Notes: generated by a model from the sequence alone, not told the origin. Counted from the first letter of the stretch, positions 11,912-21,582 are shown. The stretch: 64,000 nt of DNA from JBDGYW01 sp964580055 (GCA_964580055.1 CAZOJI010000001.1:1-64000), one strand, 5' to 3'. Translations and numbers: made by a program.

Positions 11912-13972
11912 TCAGTGGCTGTCCCCGTCCTCCTCCGGATGGATCAGGGACTTCTCCCACTCGTATTCACGTTCCATGACCCATCGCTCGAACCAGTCGA
12001 GTTCCACGTTGGCCTTGAACAGGCGCTGCTGCAGCTCGCGCCAGCCGTGTCCTTGATTAGGCGCCACGTAGAGGTGCGTGGGTACACCGTTGTGTTTGAG
12101 TGCGCGATACAGCTCCACCGACTGCGGCATCGGCACCCTCGGGTCGTCTTCGCCCACGAGAACGATGGTTGGCGTGGTAACTCGCTGTACGTCGAACAGG
12201 GGCGAGTCGGCCCTGTACTGGTCCAGAGGCGCGTCCTCACCCCACGGAGCCCCGCCGAACCACGGTGTCCGGTAGATGCGCACGTCGCTCTGTGCGTACA
12301 TGGATATCCAGTTGGCTGCGCCGGCACCCGATGAGGCCGCTTTGAAACGATCCGTGTACGTGATGATCTTGTTCGTCATGTGGCCGCCCGCGCTCCAACC
12401 CATCTTGGCCATGCGGTCGCCGTCCACCATGCCGCGATCTATCAGGTAGTCCACGCCGGCCATCACATCCTTGTGCGCCTGGTTGAAGTAGTGGCCCACC
12501 ATGTCGCGGAGAAACTCGTCCCCGTAGCCGGTCGAGCCGCGGTAGTTGGGCTTGAACACGAAGTAACCCATCGACGCCAGCACGGGCTCATAGCGGCCCG
12601 AACTGAAGAATGAGAACTTGTCTGATGAAGCTGGGCCGCCGTGAGTCTGCACCACCAACGGGTGCCTGGTACCCGACTGATAATCCAGCGGGTAATAGAG
12701 CAATCCTTCGACGGTTACGCCGTCCTCGCCCTGCCACTCGACTGCCTCGACGCGCGGCAGCCGGTAATCCTCCGCGAGGTAGTCGAAGATGCGGGTTACC
12801 TGAGTCGGCCCTCCGCTCGGCCGACCGTTTCTGGATACACGTTGTAATTGTATGTCCCCGGGGGTCGTGGGATTGGACGCGGTAAACGCAAAAATCCTCG
12901 CGCCCGGCTGATAGGTCCAGCTCCGTATGGAGTGATCTCCCTCTGTGAGGGGACCCACTTCCCGGTCGTTCATGCGAACCTGGTAGAGGTTCTGGCGAAT
13001 CCCCGTGTTTGCCCTGAAATAGATGGAGCGGCCGTCATCGGACCAGTATGCGCCGTTCACGTCGTAGGAGCTGCCTGACAGTACTCGCTCCGGACGCCCT
13101 CCTTCAGCAGACACTATAAACAGACGCTCGTTGTAGTAGTAGTCGTCCATGGCCTCGTTTGCGTCGGCCAGAAACAGGACTGTAGAGTTGTCGGGCGAAA
13201 GCGAGGCGCCACTCTCACCGACGGTGTTGGAGGTGAGTTGGCGGGCGCCCGACCCGTCGGCGCTCATCACCCACACCTCCGAACTCAGCACGTCGTCGTA
13301 GAGCGGCGTGGGAGCCCGGTGAAATGCAATCAAATTGCCGTCCCGAGACAGGCTGTAGCCCCGCAGGGAGAAAACGCCCTCGGTAACTCGCTCGACGTCT
13401 CCGGCTTCGACATTGACCCGCCAAAGGTGAGAGTTCTTCCTGTCCTCCTCGAAGCGGAAGACATTGTCGTTCACCTCTTCGCGTGCCTTCTCCGCTTCCG
13501 TCTTCTCTTCCCGTGCGGTGAAATAGATCCAGTTGCCGTCCGGCGACCATTGAATGCTCGACGTGGACGTTGGATGCTCGGTTAGAGCCCGGGCCTCGCC
13601 GCCGTGGTTGGAAATCAGGTAGATCTGGGTCTCTTCGTCGTCTCCACGCTGCGTGAGGAAGGCAATCGTGGAACCGTCAGGCGACCACCTCGGGTTGGAC
13701 TCCGAGTTCTCACCATTGGTGAGCTGCACCGATGCCGATCCGTCCGAGTTGACCCTCCAGATGTGCGATACGGTGGCGTTCTCGTCCCAATCGGCATCGC
13801 TTCGCACGTAGACTATTTGTGTTCCATCGGGGGAGATTTGCGGATCACCGAGACTCGGCACGTTGATGAGGTCGACGATCGTCATCGAGCGCGGTGTCTC
13901 CTGGCCGAGAATCGGAAATGCCAACACGGCACAGAGAATCGCTGACAGAGCCAGACGGCTGGAGCGTTTCAT
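11912..13972 (-). CDS. Secreted S9-family (prolyl oligopeptidase-like) peptidase
   Basis: The protein (686 residues) has a signal peptide (LALSAILCAVLAFPILGQ), a WD40/PD40-type beta-propeller with repeated SPDG-blade motifs (ISPDGTQIVYV, WSPDGSTIAFL, WSPDGNWIYF), and an alpha/beta-hydrolase domain from about 430. The catalytic triad is visible: Ser527 in GWSAGGH, Asp in GEDDPRVP near 609 and His in NQGHGW near 642. This matches acylaminoacyl-peptidase/DPP-type S9 enzymes that trim periplasmic peptides. The start is ATG 13972, where the signal peptide begins; the frame is open further upstream without a signal. Confidence 0.93.
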   Translation of the reverse strand: MKRSSRLALSAILCAVLAFPILGQETPRSMTIVDLINVPSLGDPQISPDGTQIVYVRSDADWDENATVSHIWRVNSDGSASVQLTNGENSESNPRWSPDGSTIAFLTQRGDDEETQIYLISNHGGEARALTEHPTSTSSIQWSPDGNWIYFTAREEKTEAEKAREEVNDNVFRFEEDRKNSHLWRVNVEAGDVERVTEGVFSLRGYSLSRDGNLIAFHRAPTPLYDDVLSSEVWVMSADGSGARQLTSNTVGESGASLSPDNSTVLFLADANEAMDDYYYNERLFIVSAEGGRPERVLSGSSYDVNGAYWSDDGRSIYFRANTGIRQNLYQVRMNDREVGPLTEGDHSIRSWTYQPGARIFAFTASNPTTPGDIQLQRVSRNGRPSGGPTQVTRIFDYLAEDYRLPRVEAVEWQGEDGVTVEGLLYYPLDYQSGTRHPLVVQTHGGPASSDKFSFFSSGRYEPVLASMGYFVFKPNYRGSTGYGDEFLRDMVGHYFNQAHKDVMAGVDYLIDRGMVDGDRMAKMGWSAGGHMTNKIITYTDRFKAASSGAGAANWISMYAQSDVRIYRTPWFGGAPWGEDAPLDQYRADSPLFDVQRVTTPTIVLVGEDDPRVPMPQSVELYRALKHNGVPTHLYVAPNQGHGWRELQQRLFKANVELDWFERWVMEREYEWEKSLIHPEEDGDSH

Positions 13973-14091
13973 GGTCGAATTACCTCGTGCTATGGATTCG
14001 AGGGAGAGTGTGAGATCTTGAGCCTCGCAGCTATTCTTATTGTCGGCTGCTCCTTCGAGGTATTGCTCAGGAGCGGCCTTGGTAATGAGCC

Positions 14092-14451
14092 ATGAACAAA
14101 GAGAACACGATGTCCGAAGATCTGCGAGAGGTAGTGGATGAGGGCAAGCTGAACGAGGCCCTCCAGGCCGATTTCGCCATCCTATACAAGCACAGCACCA
14201 GGTGCCCCATATCATTTGGCGCGAAAGCTGAAGTCGACCGCTTCTTGGCGGGAGGGCCGGATGTTCCGGTTTACATACTAAACGTAGTCCAGAACCGGGA
14301 TCTGTCTCGCCGCGTTGCGGAAGAGCTGGGCGTTCGCCATGAATCGCCACAAGCCATCCTGGTGCACTCTGGCGAAGCGGTGAAACACGTGTCACACCGC
14401 CAGATCACGGCTCAACTCCTGGAGAAATGGGCCGCCGAGAGGCCGACCTGA
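14092..14451 (+). CDS. ytxJ: Bacillithiol-system redox protein YtxJ (monothiol bacilliredoxin-like)
   Basis: A 119-residue thioredoxin-fold protein with the YtxJ hallmark KHSTRCPIS at about 33-41, where the single cysteine replaces the CxxC of thioredoxins. The C-terminal part has the cis-proline-type segment HESPQAILVHSGE. YtxJ is thought to reverse S-bacillithiolation of proteins, so its presence suggests the host makes bacillithiol; no bsh biosynthesis gene is in the window. Starts at 14092 and 14110 are both possible; the latter has AAAGAG at a good distance. The next gene begins 8 bases downstream. Confidence 0.85.
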   Translation: MNKENTMSEDLREVVDEGKLNEALQADFAILYKHSTRCPISFGAKAEVDRFLAGGPDVPVYILNVVQNRDLSRRVAEELGVRHESPQAILVHSGEAVKHVSHRQITAQLLEKWAAERPT

Positions 14452-14458
14452 AAATCAG

Positions 14459-15022
14459 TTGTCCGGCTCCGATTCTGCTCGGGCTGCCACACTATTGGAA
14501 GAGGGCGTTTGGGCTGGTGAAGCCGCGATCCGGGAAAACGATTCCGTATTGCGTCAGATCCGCGACCCCTCGAGGAAGCTGTTCGTGGTTGGTTCCAGCG
14601 TCCCCGTACCCGGCTTCGAGGAAGAGCTGCAGCTGCGGGCGACGAGGGTGAACGGGCAGCCGTGGCAGGAGGCCGTATATCGGGGAAACCAGTTGCACGC
14701 CGCTCAACTAGAGCGGGCCGGGTTTGTCGTGCTCAGGAATCCGCTTCCCCTGGTGTACCACGACAATCACATTACCAAGGTGCGGCATTGGTATTTCGCT
14801 TCTTCCAACAACGCCATCGTCGAAACAGACGGAAGACGGAGGGCCGTGTGGCTTCCAACGTACGGCCACGGCTGCTGGAGGGAGCTAGAGGCCACGGATC
14901 GCCGCAACGAAGAAATCTGGCGAGATATGGGTTTCGAGGCCTTTTTGCTCGGCGACTTCCATCCATTCGTTTCGAACCTCGGCAGTCTGCGGTGTATGAC
15001 GAAGTGCCTCATACGAAGCTGA
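14459..15022 (+). CDS. C-terminal half of a pentein/guanidine-modifying-like enzyme
   Basis: The 187-residue product resembles the C-terminal half of arginine/agmatine deiminase-type enzymes. It has LYHDNHITKVRHWYF-type core sequence (here LVYHDNHITKVRHWYFASSN), WLPTYGHGCW and, at the end, GSLRCMTKCLIR. In penteins the last block (GGxxHCxT) holds the catalytic cysteine, but here the histidine before Cys is Arg. The usual N-terminal propeller modules are missing: the family is 300-400 residues long. The start is a TTG with no good ribosome binding site, 8 bases after ytxJ. It is either a truncated gene or a small divergent member. Function is not assigned. Confidence 0.5.
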   Translation: MSGSDSARAATLLEEGVWAGEAAIRENDSVLRQIRDPSRKLFVVGSSVPVPGFEEELQLRATRVNGQPWQEAVYRGNQLHAAQLERAGFVVLRNPLPLVYHDNHITKVRHWYFASSNNAIVETDGRRRAVWLPTYGHGCWRELEATDRRNEEIWRDMGFEAFLLGDFHPFVSNLGSLRCMTKCLIRS

Positions 15023-15083
15023 CTTTGATACTCGAGACATGTAGGTTCGTGGGACACCTCTGATCGAACCAAAGGGAGGCGGC

Positions 15084-17309
15084 ATGCGCTGCACCTCAGT
15101 TGTACGTCCACAATATTGGCCGAAACTCTTCGGCTTGTTCCTCGTCACGCTCGGTTGGCCTTTGGATGCACAGGACGCCGAACTCACGGCGTTTACGACC
15201 GAGGATGCTCTCAACGTTGCGTCCCTCCAGGTCTTCGACATAACCGACGACGGCAGTCACGTTGTCGCGTCGCGCTACACTCAGCGTGATCGCAAGAACA
15301 TCGACCACATGCTGTTTGGAGACCCGACCTACATACGCCCGCAGTTGTCCCAACTGCTGGTTATCGATGCGGTCACGGGAGAAGAGTCTGTAGTGTTCGA
15401 CGAGAGAGTCCAGGTGAGGTCCGCGGTTTTTTCGCCGGACGGTTCGACCGTGGCGTTCTTCTTGAGACGCGGAGATCGATTCCACCTCTATACATTGGAC
15501 GTATCCAGGAATCGGGCGCGGGAGGTTCGTCTCAGGACCGACAAGGCTATAGCCTCCAACTCGCCGCTGCTGTGGCGTCCCGACGGTAGCGGGGTATTGC
15601 TCGGTCTCAGGGGAGATGAGTGGGCCGAGATCTCGAGGCGCATGTTTCTGGAGGTGTCGGAAGGCCCCGTCATCGTGCAGGACTCGCGCAACTCCTTCCT
15701 TGCCTGGGATTCGGTGAGGAACCGTAGCTCGCTGTTGATACCGGCAACCGTGGATTTTGACTCGCGGGAGGTGCGAGAGCTGCTGCCTGAAGGGCGAGTG
15801 ACGGATTTCAACCAATCCGAAGACGGTGAGTTCGTCGCCTACACATATGTGACGCCGGTCAGGACCTCTTACGAACGCAATAAAGGAACCGAATACCAGG
15901 TCCTGATGCTCTCGCTGGACGATCTCACCGTCAAGCATCTCAGCCGAAAAACCGAAGACCGTATCCGCCCGAACTGGAACGACACCGGCGACGTTTTCGC
16001 TTACTCCGACGACGGCGACGTGTTGTTGCGTTCGGTGCTCGCCGACAGTGCCGTGAATCTCACCGAGGAGCATCGGGGGCCGGTGAGCGAAGGCGACACG
16101 ACGCAGATACGGTTCTCGGTGGAACGTTGGAGAGACGACGGTGCCGCACTGCTGCTCAGTTCCCAGCAGGGCTACCACGTGCTCGATACCGAGTCTGGGG
16201 ATATCGAACTCGTGTATGAAGAGCCTGAGGAGGAAGAAGCGGCCCCGGAGCTCGACGACCTGCACTGGAGTCCGGACGGGGACTACATCTATATGAGCTA
16301 TTCAGCAACGGATAGCTGGGAACGGGGTTTGATGCGATTGAACCTCCAGGACGATAGGATCGAGGACCTGGTCAAGGACGAGAACCTCTACTCCCAATGG
16401 AGGTTCTCAGAAGGTGGTGACCGCGTATTCTATCAGATGTCCGACGGAGATATGCCCTACGACCTCTTCGTGAGCGACGTACGAATGGCGAGTCCCGAGC
16501 AACTGACCGATCTCAACCCCTGGTTGGAAAACAAGAAACTCACCAGGAGCGAGCTGGTCGAGTACCTGGACGTGGACGGCAATACCCTTTACGGGATCCT
16601 GTACTATCCCGTCGATTACGAACCGGGTAGGAAGTACCCGCTGGTGGCGGAGATCTACGAGGACTTCTTTGACAACGGTTTCAACCATCGTATGAATCTG
16701 CTGGCCAATGCGGGCTTCTTTGGCTTCCGGCCTTCCGTGAAATTCGAGACGGGCTACCCTGGCGAGGCCTGGCTAAAGGGCGTGACGACCGGCATAAACG
16801 AGTTAATCGACCGTGGCATCGTGGATCCGGACAGGCTGGGCGTTCATGGCACGAGCTATGGCGGCTATGCCACGAACCTGTTGATAACACAGACCGACAG
16901 ATTCGCGGCTGCAATCAACATCTCCGGCAAGGTGAACATCATCAGCTTCCTGGGAGACAGCCCCAAGATCACAACGCGCAACTACCGAGCTGCGGAAGAA
17001 GGCCAGGACCGAATCGGGGCGACGCTCTGGGAACAACCCCACAAGTACATCGCGCACAGCGCCGTGATGTTTGCTGATAGGATAGACACGCCCCTGCTCC
17101 TGCTCAGCGGCGAAGGTGACTGGAACGTGCCGGCCACGAACCAGCGCGAGATGTACTACGCGTTGCGAAGACTGGGTAAGGAAGTAGTGTGGGTTCATTA
17201 TGTGAACGCCGGTCACGGTGCGGGGCGCTCCAGCACCGTGGACGATTTCCACGATCATTGGCGAAGGATAATGGACTGGTATTCAAGCCATTTCGAGGAG
17301 CCGAACTAA
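15084..17309 (+). CDS. Secreted S9-family prolyl oligopeptidase-like peptidase
   Basis: The protein (741 residues) has an N-terminal signal (LFGLFLVTLGWPLDAQ), a long propeller region with SPDG blades (FSPDGSTVAFFL, WSPDGDYIYMSY), and an alpha/beta-hydrolase domain from about 500. Ser591 sits in GTSYGGYA, the acid in LSGEGDWNVP and the histidine in NAGHGAG. The S9 triad acid is usually in GxxDxxVP; here the order is EGDWNVP, so the triad is plausible. It differs from the S9 gene at 11912-13972 and is not a duplicate. GGGAGGCGGC precedes ATG 15084. A perfect inverted repeat follows the stop codon. Confidence 0.92.
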   Translation: MRCTSVVRPQYWPKLFGLFLVTLGWPLDAQDAELTAFTTEDALNVASLQVFDITDDGSHVVASRYTQRDRKNIDHMLFGDPTYIRPQLSQLLVIDAVTGEESVVFDERVQVRSAVFSPDGSTVAFFLRRGDRFHLYTLDVSRNRAREVRLRTDKAIASNSPLLWRPDGSGVLLGLRGDEWAEISRRMFLEVSEGPVIVQDSRNSFLAWDSVRNRSSLLIPATVDFDSREVRELLPEGRVTDFNQSEDGEFVAYTYVTPVRTSYERNKGTEYQVLMLSLDDLTVKHLSRKTEDRIRPNWNDTGDVFAYSDDGDVLLRSVLADSAVNLTEEHRGPVSEGDTTQIRFSVERWRDDGAALLLSSQQGYHVLDTESGDIELVYEEPEEEEAAPELDDLHWSPDGDYIYMSYSATDSWERGLMRLNLQDDRIEDLVKDENLYSQWRFSEGGDRVFYQMSDGDMPYDLFVSDVRMASPEQLTDLNPWLENKKLTRSELVEYLDVDGNTLYGILYYPVDYEPGRKYPLVAEIYEDFFDNGFNHRMNLLANAGFFGFRPSVKFETGYPGEAWLKGVTTGINELIDRGIVDPDRLGVHGTSYGGYATNLLITQTDRFAAAINISGKVNIISFLGDSPKITTRNYRAAEEGQDRIGATLWEQPHKYIAHSAVMFADRIDTPLLLLSGEGDWNVPATNQREMYYALRRLGKEVVWVHYVNAGHGAGRSSTVDDFHDHWRRIMDWYSSHFEEPN

Positions 17310-17333
17310 CTCAACAAACGCCGAACCAACCGC

Positions 17334-17357
17334 CCGGTCCGGCATTTGCCGGACCGG
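17334..17357. terminator. Perfect 10-bp hairpin after the S9 gene
   Basis: CCGGTCCGGC and GCCGGACCGG form a perfect stem around the loop ATTT. There is no T-run after it, so it is an atypical intrinsic terminator or an mRNA-stabilising stem. It lies 25 bases after the S9 stop codon. Confidence 0.6.
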
Positions 17358-17552
17358 ATTCACGCCTCGAGTCAGCCCAACCCGTTCGCACCGCCGCGAT
17401 TTCTTCAGGCTTCCCAGTTTTGCCTATAAAGCAATAAACAGCAACGAGATAGGGCCCTAGCTACTGCGGCTGGCCTCGGTTCTTTCGGTGCCCCCAATTT
17501 GAGGGGGTGCGTCGTGTTGAGCGCTTGTCGATACGAACAGCTAGACAACGGC

Positions 17553-17581
17553 TTGACATACTGCGCGCCACACGCTAACAT
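17553..17581 (+). promoter_or_regulatory. Sigma70-type promoter of the fasciclin gene
   Basis: A consensus -35 box TTGACA (17553-17558), a 17-base spacer and the -10-like TAACAT (17576-17581) lie 85 bases before the fasciclin start. This is the best promoter match in the window. Confidence 0.65.
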
Positions 17582-17665
17582 TTAGCCCATTAGGATTTCG
17601 GGGATATGAATACCACATGACCAGAATGCTGGTGAGTCAACAACAGCAACCGAGAGGAAAGAACA

Positions 17666-19363
17666 ATGAAGACCTTCAACCCACGCAGGAAACTACTTCC
17701 CTTGGCCGCACTCGGTTTGGCTTTGACCGTGACCGCGTGCGGGGACGATGAAGACGTAACGGGTCCCGAGGAGGACAACAGCATAGTTGGCACCGCCTCC
17801 TCCGCCGGTGACTTCACGACACTACTGTCGGCGCTCGACGCCGCCAACCTGACCTCCACACTCCAGGGTGGAGAGTACACCGTATTCGCTCCGACCGACG
17901 CCGCGTTCAACGCCTTGCCGGCGGGCGTGCTGGACTCGCTTCTGGCAAACACTGACGCGTTGGAGTCGGTGCTGACTTACCACGTCGTTTCAGGCGAATA
18001 CTCCGCGTCGGAACTGGAGCAGCTCAGTTCGATACAGACGTTGCAGGGACAGCCAATAGTCATAACACAGGGAAGCGTGGTGCTGAACGGTGTCACGGTG
18101 AGCGAGAGTGTCTCGGCTGAAAACGGCATCATTCACGTCATCGACGATGTACTGCTTCCCCCGGAACTCGACATAGTCGAGACGGCTGCTGCGACCGCAA
18201 CATTCTCCACCTTGGCGACCGCGGTTGAGGCGGCGGGCCTGGTCGAGACGCTGCAGGGCGATGGGCCGTTCACCGTGTTCGCGCCGACTGATGCAGCCTT
18301 CGCCGCATTGCCGGACGGCACGCTCGACGATCTGCTCGCCGACCCTACCGCCCTCGCCGAGGTGTTGACCTACCATGTCGTGTCCGGCCGTGTATACGCT
18401 CGCGATCTGGATGGAGTGGTGTCGACCGAGACGGTGGCGGGTTATCCGGTTCTGTTCGACTTGTCCGACGGCGCTAAGATCAACGGCAAGAACATCTCAG
18501 GTACCGACATCCTCGCCACCAACGGCGTCATTCACGTGATCGACGAGGTACTGCTTCTCGATATCGTCCAGCAGGCGCTTTCGAACGATGATTTCTCGAC
18601 ACTGGTGACCGCCGTTGAGACTGCCGGGCTGGTAGAGACGCTGCGCGGCGACGGTCCATTTACGGTCTTCGCACCCACTAACGCCGCTTTTGACGCACTG
18701 CCGGAAGGCGCACTGAGCGCTCTCTTGGCCGATACGGATGCGTTGACCGAGGTGTTGCTGTACCACGTGGTCGAGGGCAGCGTTTTTGCCGCCGACCTGG
18801 ACGGTGTGGTTTCAGCGGAGACGCTGGCCGAATATCCGGTCCTGTTCGATCTCTCGGACGGTGCGATGATCAACGAGTCGAACATCACCGTAACTGATAT
18901 ATTCACTCGCAATGGTGTGATTCACGTCATCGACGCCGTCCTGCTTCCGCCCGAGGGCGACATCGTTGAGACAGCGGTTGCCGCCGGCTTTTCAACCCTC
19001 GCCGCGGCGCTGCAAGCAGCCGAGTTGGTGAGTGCCTTGCAGGCTGAAGGTCCATTCACGGTGTTCGCACCCACAGATGCCGCTTTTGGCGCGCTCGCAG
19101 AGGGCGTCTTGGACGACCTGCTGTTGCCCGAGAACCAGTCGCAGCTTCAGGACATTTTGCTGTACCACGTTGTGAATGGTCAGGTGTTCTCTGGTAATCT
19201 CACCGACGGCGCAACGCCCGAGACACTTCAGGGTCAGACCGTAACGGTCGATCTCACTGAGGGTGTAATGATCAACGACGCGAATGTTACATCCGCCGAT
19301 ATCATCACCAAGAACGGTGTCATTCACGTCATCGATGCGGTGCTCTTGCCTGAATCGAACTAA
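17666..19363 (+). CDS. Fasciclin (FAS1) lipoprotein with four repeats
   Basis: The protein (565 residues) begins with a lipoprotein signal: LAALGLALTVTAC, with Cys at about 25. Four FAS1 domains of about 130 residues follow. Each has the core FTVFAPTDAAF or a close variant and ends with NGVIHVIDxVLLP. FAS1 domains mediate adhesion to proteins, sugars or other cells. The protein should be anchored in the outer membrane and may act in surface attachment. Repeats 2 and 3 are nearly identical over stretches (VETL-GDGPFTVFAPT), a sign of recent internal duplication. GAGAGGAAAG precedes the start, and promoter and terminator are both visible, so it is a single-gene unit. Confidence 0.95.
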   Translation: MKTFNPRRKLLPLAALGLALTVTACGDDEDVTGPEEDNSIVGTASSAGDFTTLLSALDAANLTSTLQGGEYTVFAPTDAAFNALPAGVLDSLLANTDALESVLTYHVVSGEYSASELEQLSSIQTLQGQPIVITQGSVVLNGVTVSESVSAENGIIHVIDDVLLPPELDIVETAAATATFSTLATAVEAAGLVETLQGDGPFTVFAPTDAAFAALPDGTLDDLLADPTALAEVLTYHVVSGRVYARDLDGVVSTETVAGYPVLFDLSDGAKINGKNISGTDILATNGVIHVIDEVLLLDIVQQALSNDDFSTLVTAVETAGLVETLRGDGPFTVFAPTNAAFDALPEGALSALLADTDALTEVLLYHVVEGSVFAADLDGVVSAETLAEYPVLFDLSDGAMINESNITVTDIFTRNGVIHVIDAVLLPPEGDIVETAVAAGFSTLAAALQAAELVSALQAEGPFTVFAPTDAAFGALAEGVLDDLLLPENQSQLQDILLYHVVNGQVFSGNLTDGATPETLQGQTVTVDLTEGVMINDANVTSADIITKNGVIHVIDAVLLPESN

Positions 19364-19382
19364 CCTCACCGCTTCGCAGTCC

Positions 19383-19421
19383 GGCCGGGCACTGGATCTC
19401 TTCCGGTGTCCGGCCTTTCTT
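19383..19421 (+). terminator. Rho-independent terminator of the fasciclin gene
   Basis: GGCCGG-G-CAC-T-GGA pairs with TCC-G-GTG-T-CCGGCC (two G-T pairs), followed by TTTCTT. It starts 20 bases after the fasciclin stop codon. Confidence 0.8.
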
Positions 19422-19535
19422 GTGCGGTTGAATGCTCCAGCTGAAAACCGAGAACGTGGTGTGAAATGTGCAGTCGTAGATCAGCGAGCACGGTGGGAAT
19501 CGAGTAGAAGCGCGTTCATTCAGGAGGGATCTGGA

Positions 19536-20033
19536 ATGAAAGAACCGGAAAGTGTAGACCCCGGTCTAGGCCAGGAATCGGTCTGGAGCTACCCGCGCCC
19601 GCCGCGGCTGGAGCCGACCGACCGCCACATAGAGGTATTCTTCAACGGCGTGACAATCGCGGACACGCGTGCGGCATGGAGGGTGCTCGAAACCAGCCAT
19701 CCGCCGACCTACTACATACCGCCCGAAGATGTAAACTGGGACTACCTGATTGATAACCCTCGAGCGTCTAACTGCGAGTGGAAGGGAGCTGCACGCTACT
19801 TCGATGTTCGGGTCGGTGACAGATCTGCCAACGCGGCAGCCTGGTCTTACCCTACCCCTACGGGCAGCTTCGAATCGATCCGCAGATACGTAGCGTTCTA
19901 TCCCGGAGCCATGGATCTATGCACGGTGGGTGGCGAAGTCGTGCGACCGCAACCGGGAGGATTCTACGGAGGGTGGGTCACGTCCGACGTCGTAGGCCCG
20001 TTCAAGGGTGAGCCGGGGACAGAGTTTTGGTAG
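19536..20033 (+). CDS. DUF427 domain protein
   Basis: The 165-residue protein has the DUF427 pattern: IEVFFNGVTIADTRAAWRVLE, PPTYYIPPEDV, CEWKGAARYFDVRVGD and YPTPTGSFESIRRYVAFYPG. The family is common in actinobacteria and proteobacteria and has no proven reaction. ATG 19536 follows AGGAGGG at a good distance; the frame is open upstream to 19284 inside the fasciclin 3' end but lacks a ribosome binding site. It is a separate unit after the fasciclin terminator. Confidence 0.88.
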   Translation: MKEPESVDPGLGQESVWSYPRPPRLEPTDRHIEVFFNGVTIADTRAAWRVLETSHPPTYYIPPEDVNWDYLIDNPRASNCEWKGAARYFDVRVGDRSANAAAWSYPTPTGSFESIRRYVAFYPGAMDLCTVGGEVVRPQPGGFYGGWVTSDVVGPFKGEPGTEFW

Positions 20034-20139
20034 GATGGGAGGGTCGAACATCGAACGTCGAACGTAGATGACCGCTCCACATCCAGTGGTGGCCATCGTC
20101 CTTTGTTGGGGACACAACTGCACCGTAGTTGCCAGTCCT

Positions 20140-21582
20140 TCAGGACGCCTCTGCATTCCTGACCAACCCCTTCAGCATTCCATAGAAGACCAGGCTGTGT
20201 AGCGGATATATCCCGTACCAGTAGAGCAGCCCGCTGAGGCCGAGCGGATCGAACACGGCAGTTTGCCTGATCTCCGAGCCGCCGTTCCTGGGTTGCACCT
20301 CGAATTCCAGCCAGGCGCGGCCGGGCAGCTTCATTTCTGCTGCCAGTCGCAGCCTGCGGCCCGGCTCGTACGCTTCCACCCGCCAGAAATCGAGGGCATC
20401 GCCGACGCGGAGATCCTCAGGATCTCGGCGGCCGCGCCTCATGCCGGCGCCACCGACGAGAAGGTCCAGAAAACCGCGCAGGCGCCACAAAAAGGTGGCG
20501 AAATACCAGCCGCGGTGACCGCCGATACGTTGGATCGGGGCAAACGCCCTCTCCGGGCTCACGGATGTGTACGCCGTATAGGATGCGACAACGCGAGACC
20601 CGAATTTGACGCCGCCCCAGCTTTTGGGCGATCCCGCCGACGATATCGCATCAGACCAGCGCGTCTGAGCAAAGCTGCGGTCTTCATTGTGCATGGCGCG
20701 GTCGATGGCCTCGGTCAGGTTCATCGGACGCACATCGAAGGCGCGCAAAGCGTCATCGTTGGAGACTACTGTTGGATTGCGGACTCCTTCTATGAGTTTC
20801 CTGCCCACCCGGGCGTAGACCGGTGTGGTCAAACCCAACCATAGCGATGACAATCGCGGGCTGAGCACGGGAACCGGAATCAGCAGTCTGCGCAGGCCGC
20901 GTTGGCTGGCGTATTCGCGCATGATGTCGGCGTAGGAGACTTGATCGGCTCCGCCGATCTCGAACACGCGGGAGCCGTCAGTTCGCACGTCGAGTGCGCC
21001 GACCAGATAGGTGACGAGATCCTCGATGGCGATCGGCTGTGCCTTTACGTGTACCCAACTGGGACAGATCATCGCCGGCAGCCGCTCGATGAGGGCGCGG
21101 ATGAGCTCGAACGATAGACTACCGGACCCGAGCACGATTGATGCGCGCAGCTCCACTACTTCGACGCCACAGGCGCGCAGCACCTCTCCCGTCTCCTGGC
21201 GACTTCGCAGGTGAGGCGAGAGATCCTTCCCGCGTTGTCCGAGCCCGCCGAGGTATACGATGCGCCGCACTCCGGCCCTCCTCGCGGCGGCCCCGAAGTT
21301 CGCGGCCGCCTGCCTGTCGAGGTCCTCGAAGTCGCCGCCGGATCCCATGGAGTGGACGAGGTAGTAGGCGGCATCTACACCTTGCATGGCCGGCTCGAGC
21401 GAGTCAGGTTCCAGGCAATCCCCTTTCACTACCTGAGTGCTCTGAGCCACCTTTTGCTCCAGGAATTCGGGCCGGCGAGCGAGGCAGCGGACCGAACGTC
21501 CCTGTTCCTCGAGGGCCGGTAGCAAACGTCCGCCCACGTAACCGGTAGCGCCGGTCAGCAGGACAAGTGGTTTGTCTGGCAA
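20140..21582 (-). CDS. NAD(P)-binding SDR-like protein with C-terminal DUF2867
   Basis: The protein (480 residues) starts with an atypical short-chain dehydrogenase domain (about 1-300): VLLTGATGYVGGRLLPALEE is the dinucleotide-binding loop, with MQGVDAAYYLVHSMG and VRRIVYLGGLGQ. A DUF2867 domain follows (about 320-475): WYFATFLWRLRGFLDLLVGG and YWYGIYPLHSLVFYGMLKGL. This architecture occurs in proteins near photolyase or lipid genes; the reaction is unknown. The start appears to be TTG 21582, immediately after the TAG of the upstream membrane protein, so translation is probably coupled. GAGAGG precedes it. Confidence 0.85.
   Translation of the reverse strand: MPDKPLVLLTGATGYVGGRLLPALEEQGRSVRCLARRPEFLEQKVAQSTQVVKGDCLEPDSLEPAMQGVDAAYYLVHSMGSGGDFEDLDRQAAANFGAAARRAGVRRIVYLGGLGQRGKDLSPHLRSRQETGEVLRACGVEVVELRASIVLGSGSLSFELIRALIERLPAMICPSWVHVKAQPIAIEDLVTYLVGALDVRTDGSRVFEIGGADQVSYADIMREYASQRGLRRLLIPVPVLSPRLSSLWLGLTTPVYARVGRKLIEGVRNPTVVSNDDALRAFDVRPMNLTEAIDRAMHNEDRSFAQTRWSDAISSAGSPKSWGGVKFGSRVVASYTAYTSVSPERAFAPIQRIGGHRGWYFATFLWRLRGFLDLLVGGAGMRRGRRDPEDLRVGDALDFWRVEAYEPGRRLRLAAEMKLPGRAWLEFEVQPRNGGSEIRQTAVFDPLGLSGLLYWYGIYPLHSLVFYGMLKGLVRNAEAS

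Noticed and set aside
15096..16265. 389-codon antisense frame to the S9 gene
   Set aside because: It mirrors the coding frame of a clear peptidase and matches no family; a usual artefact of high-GC genes.
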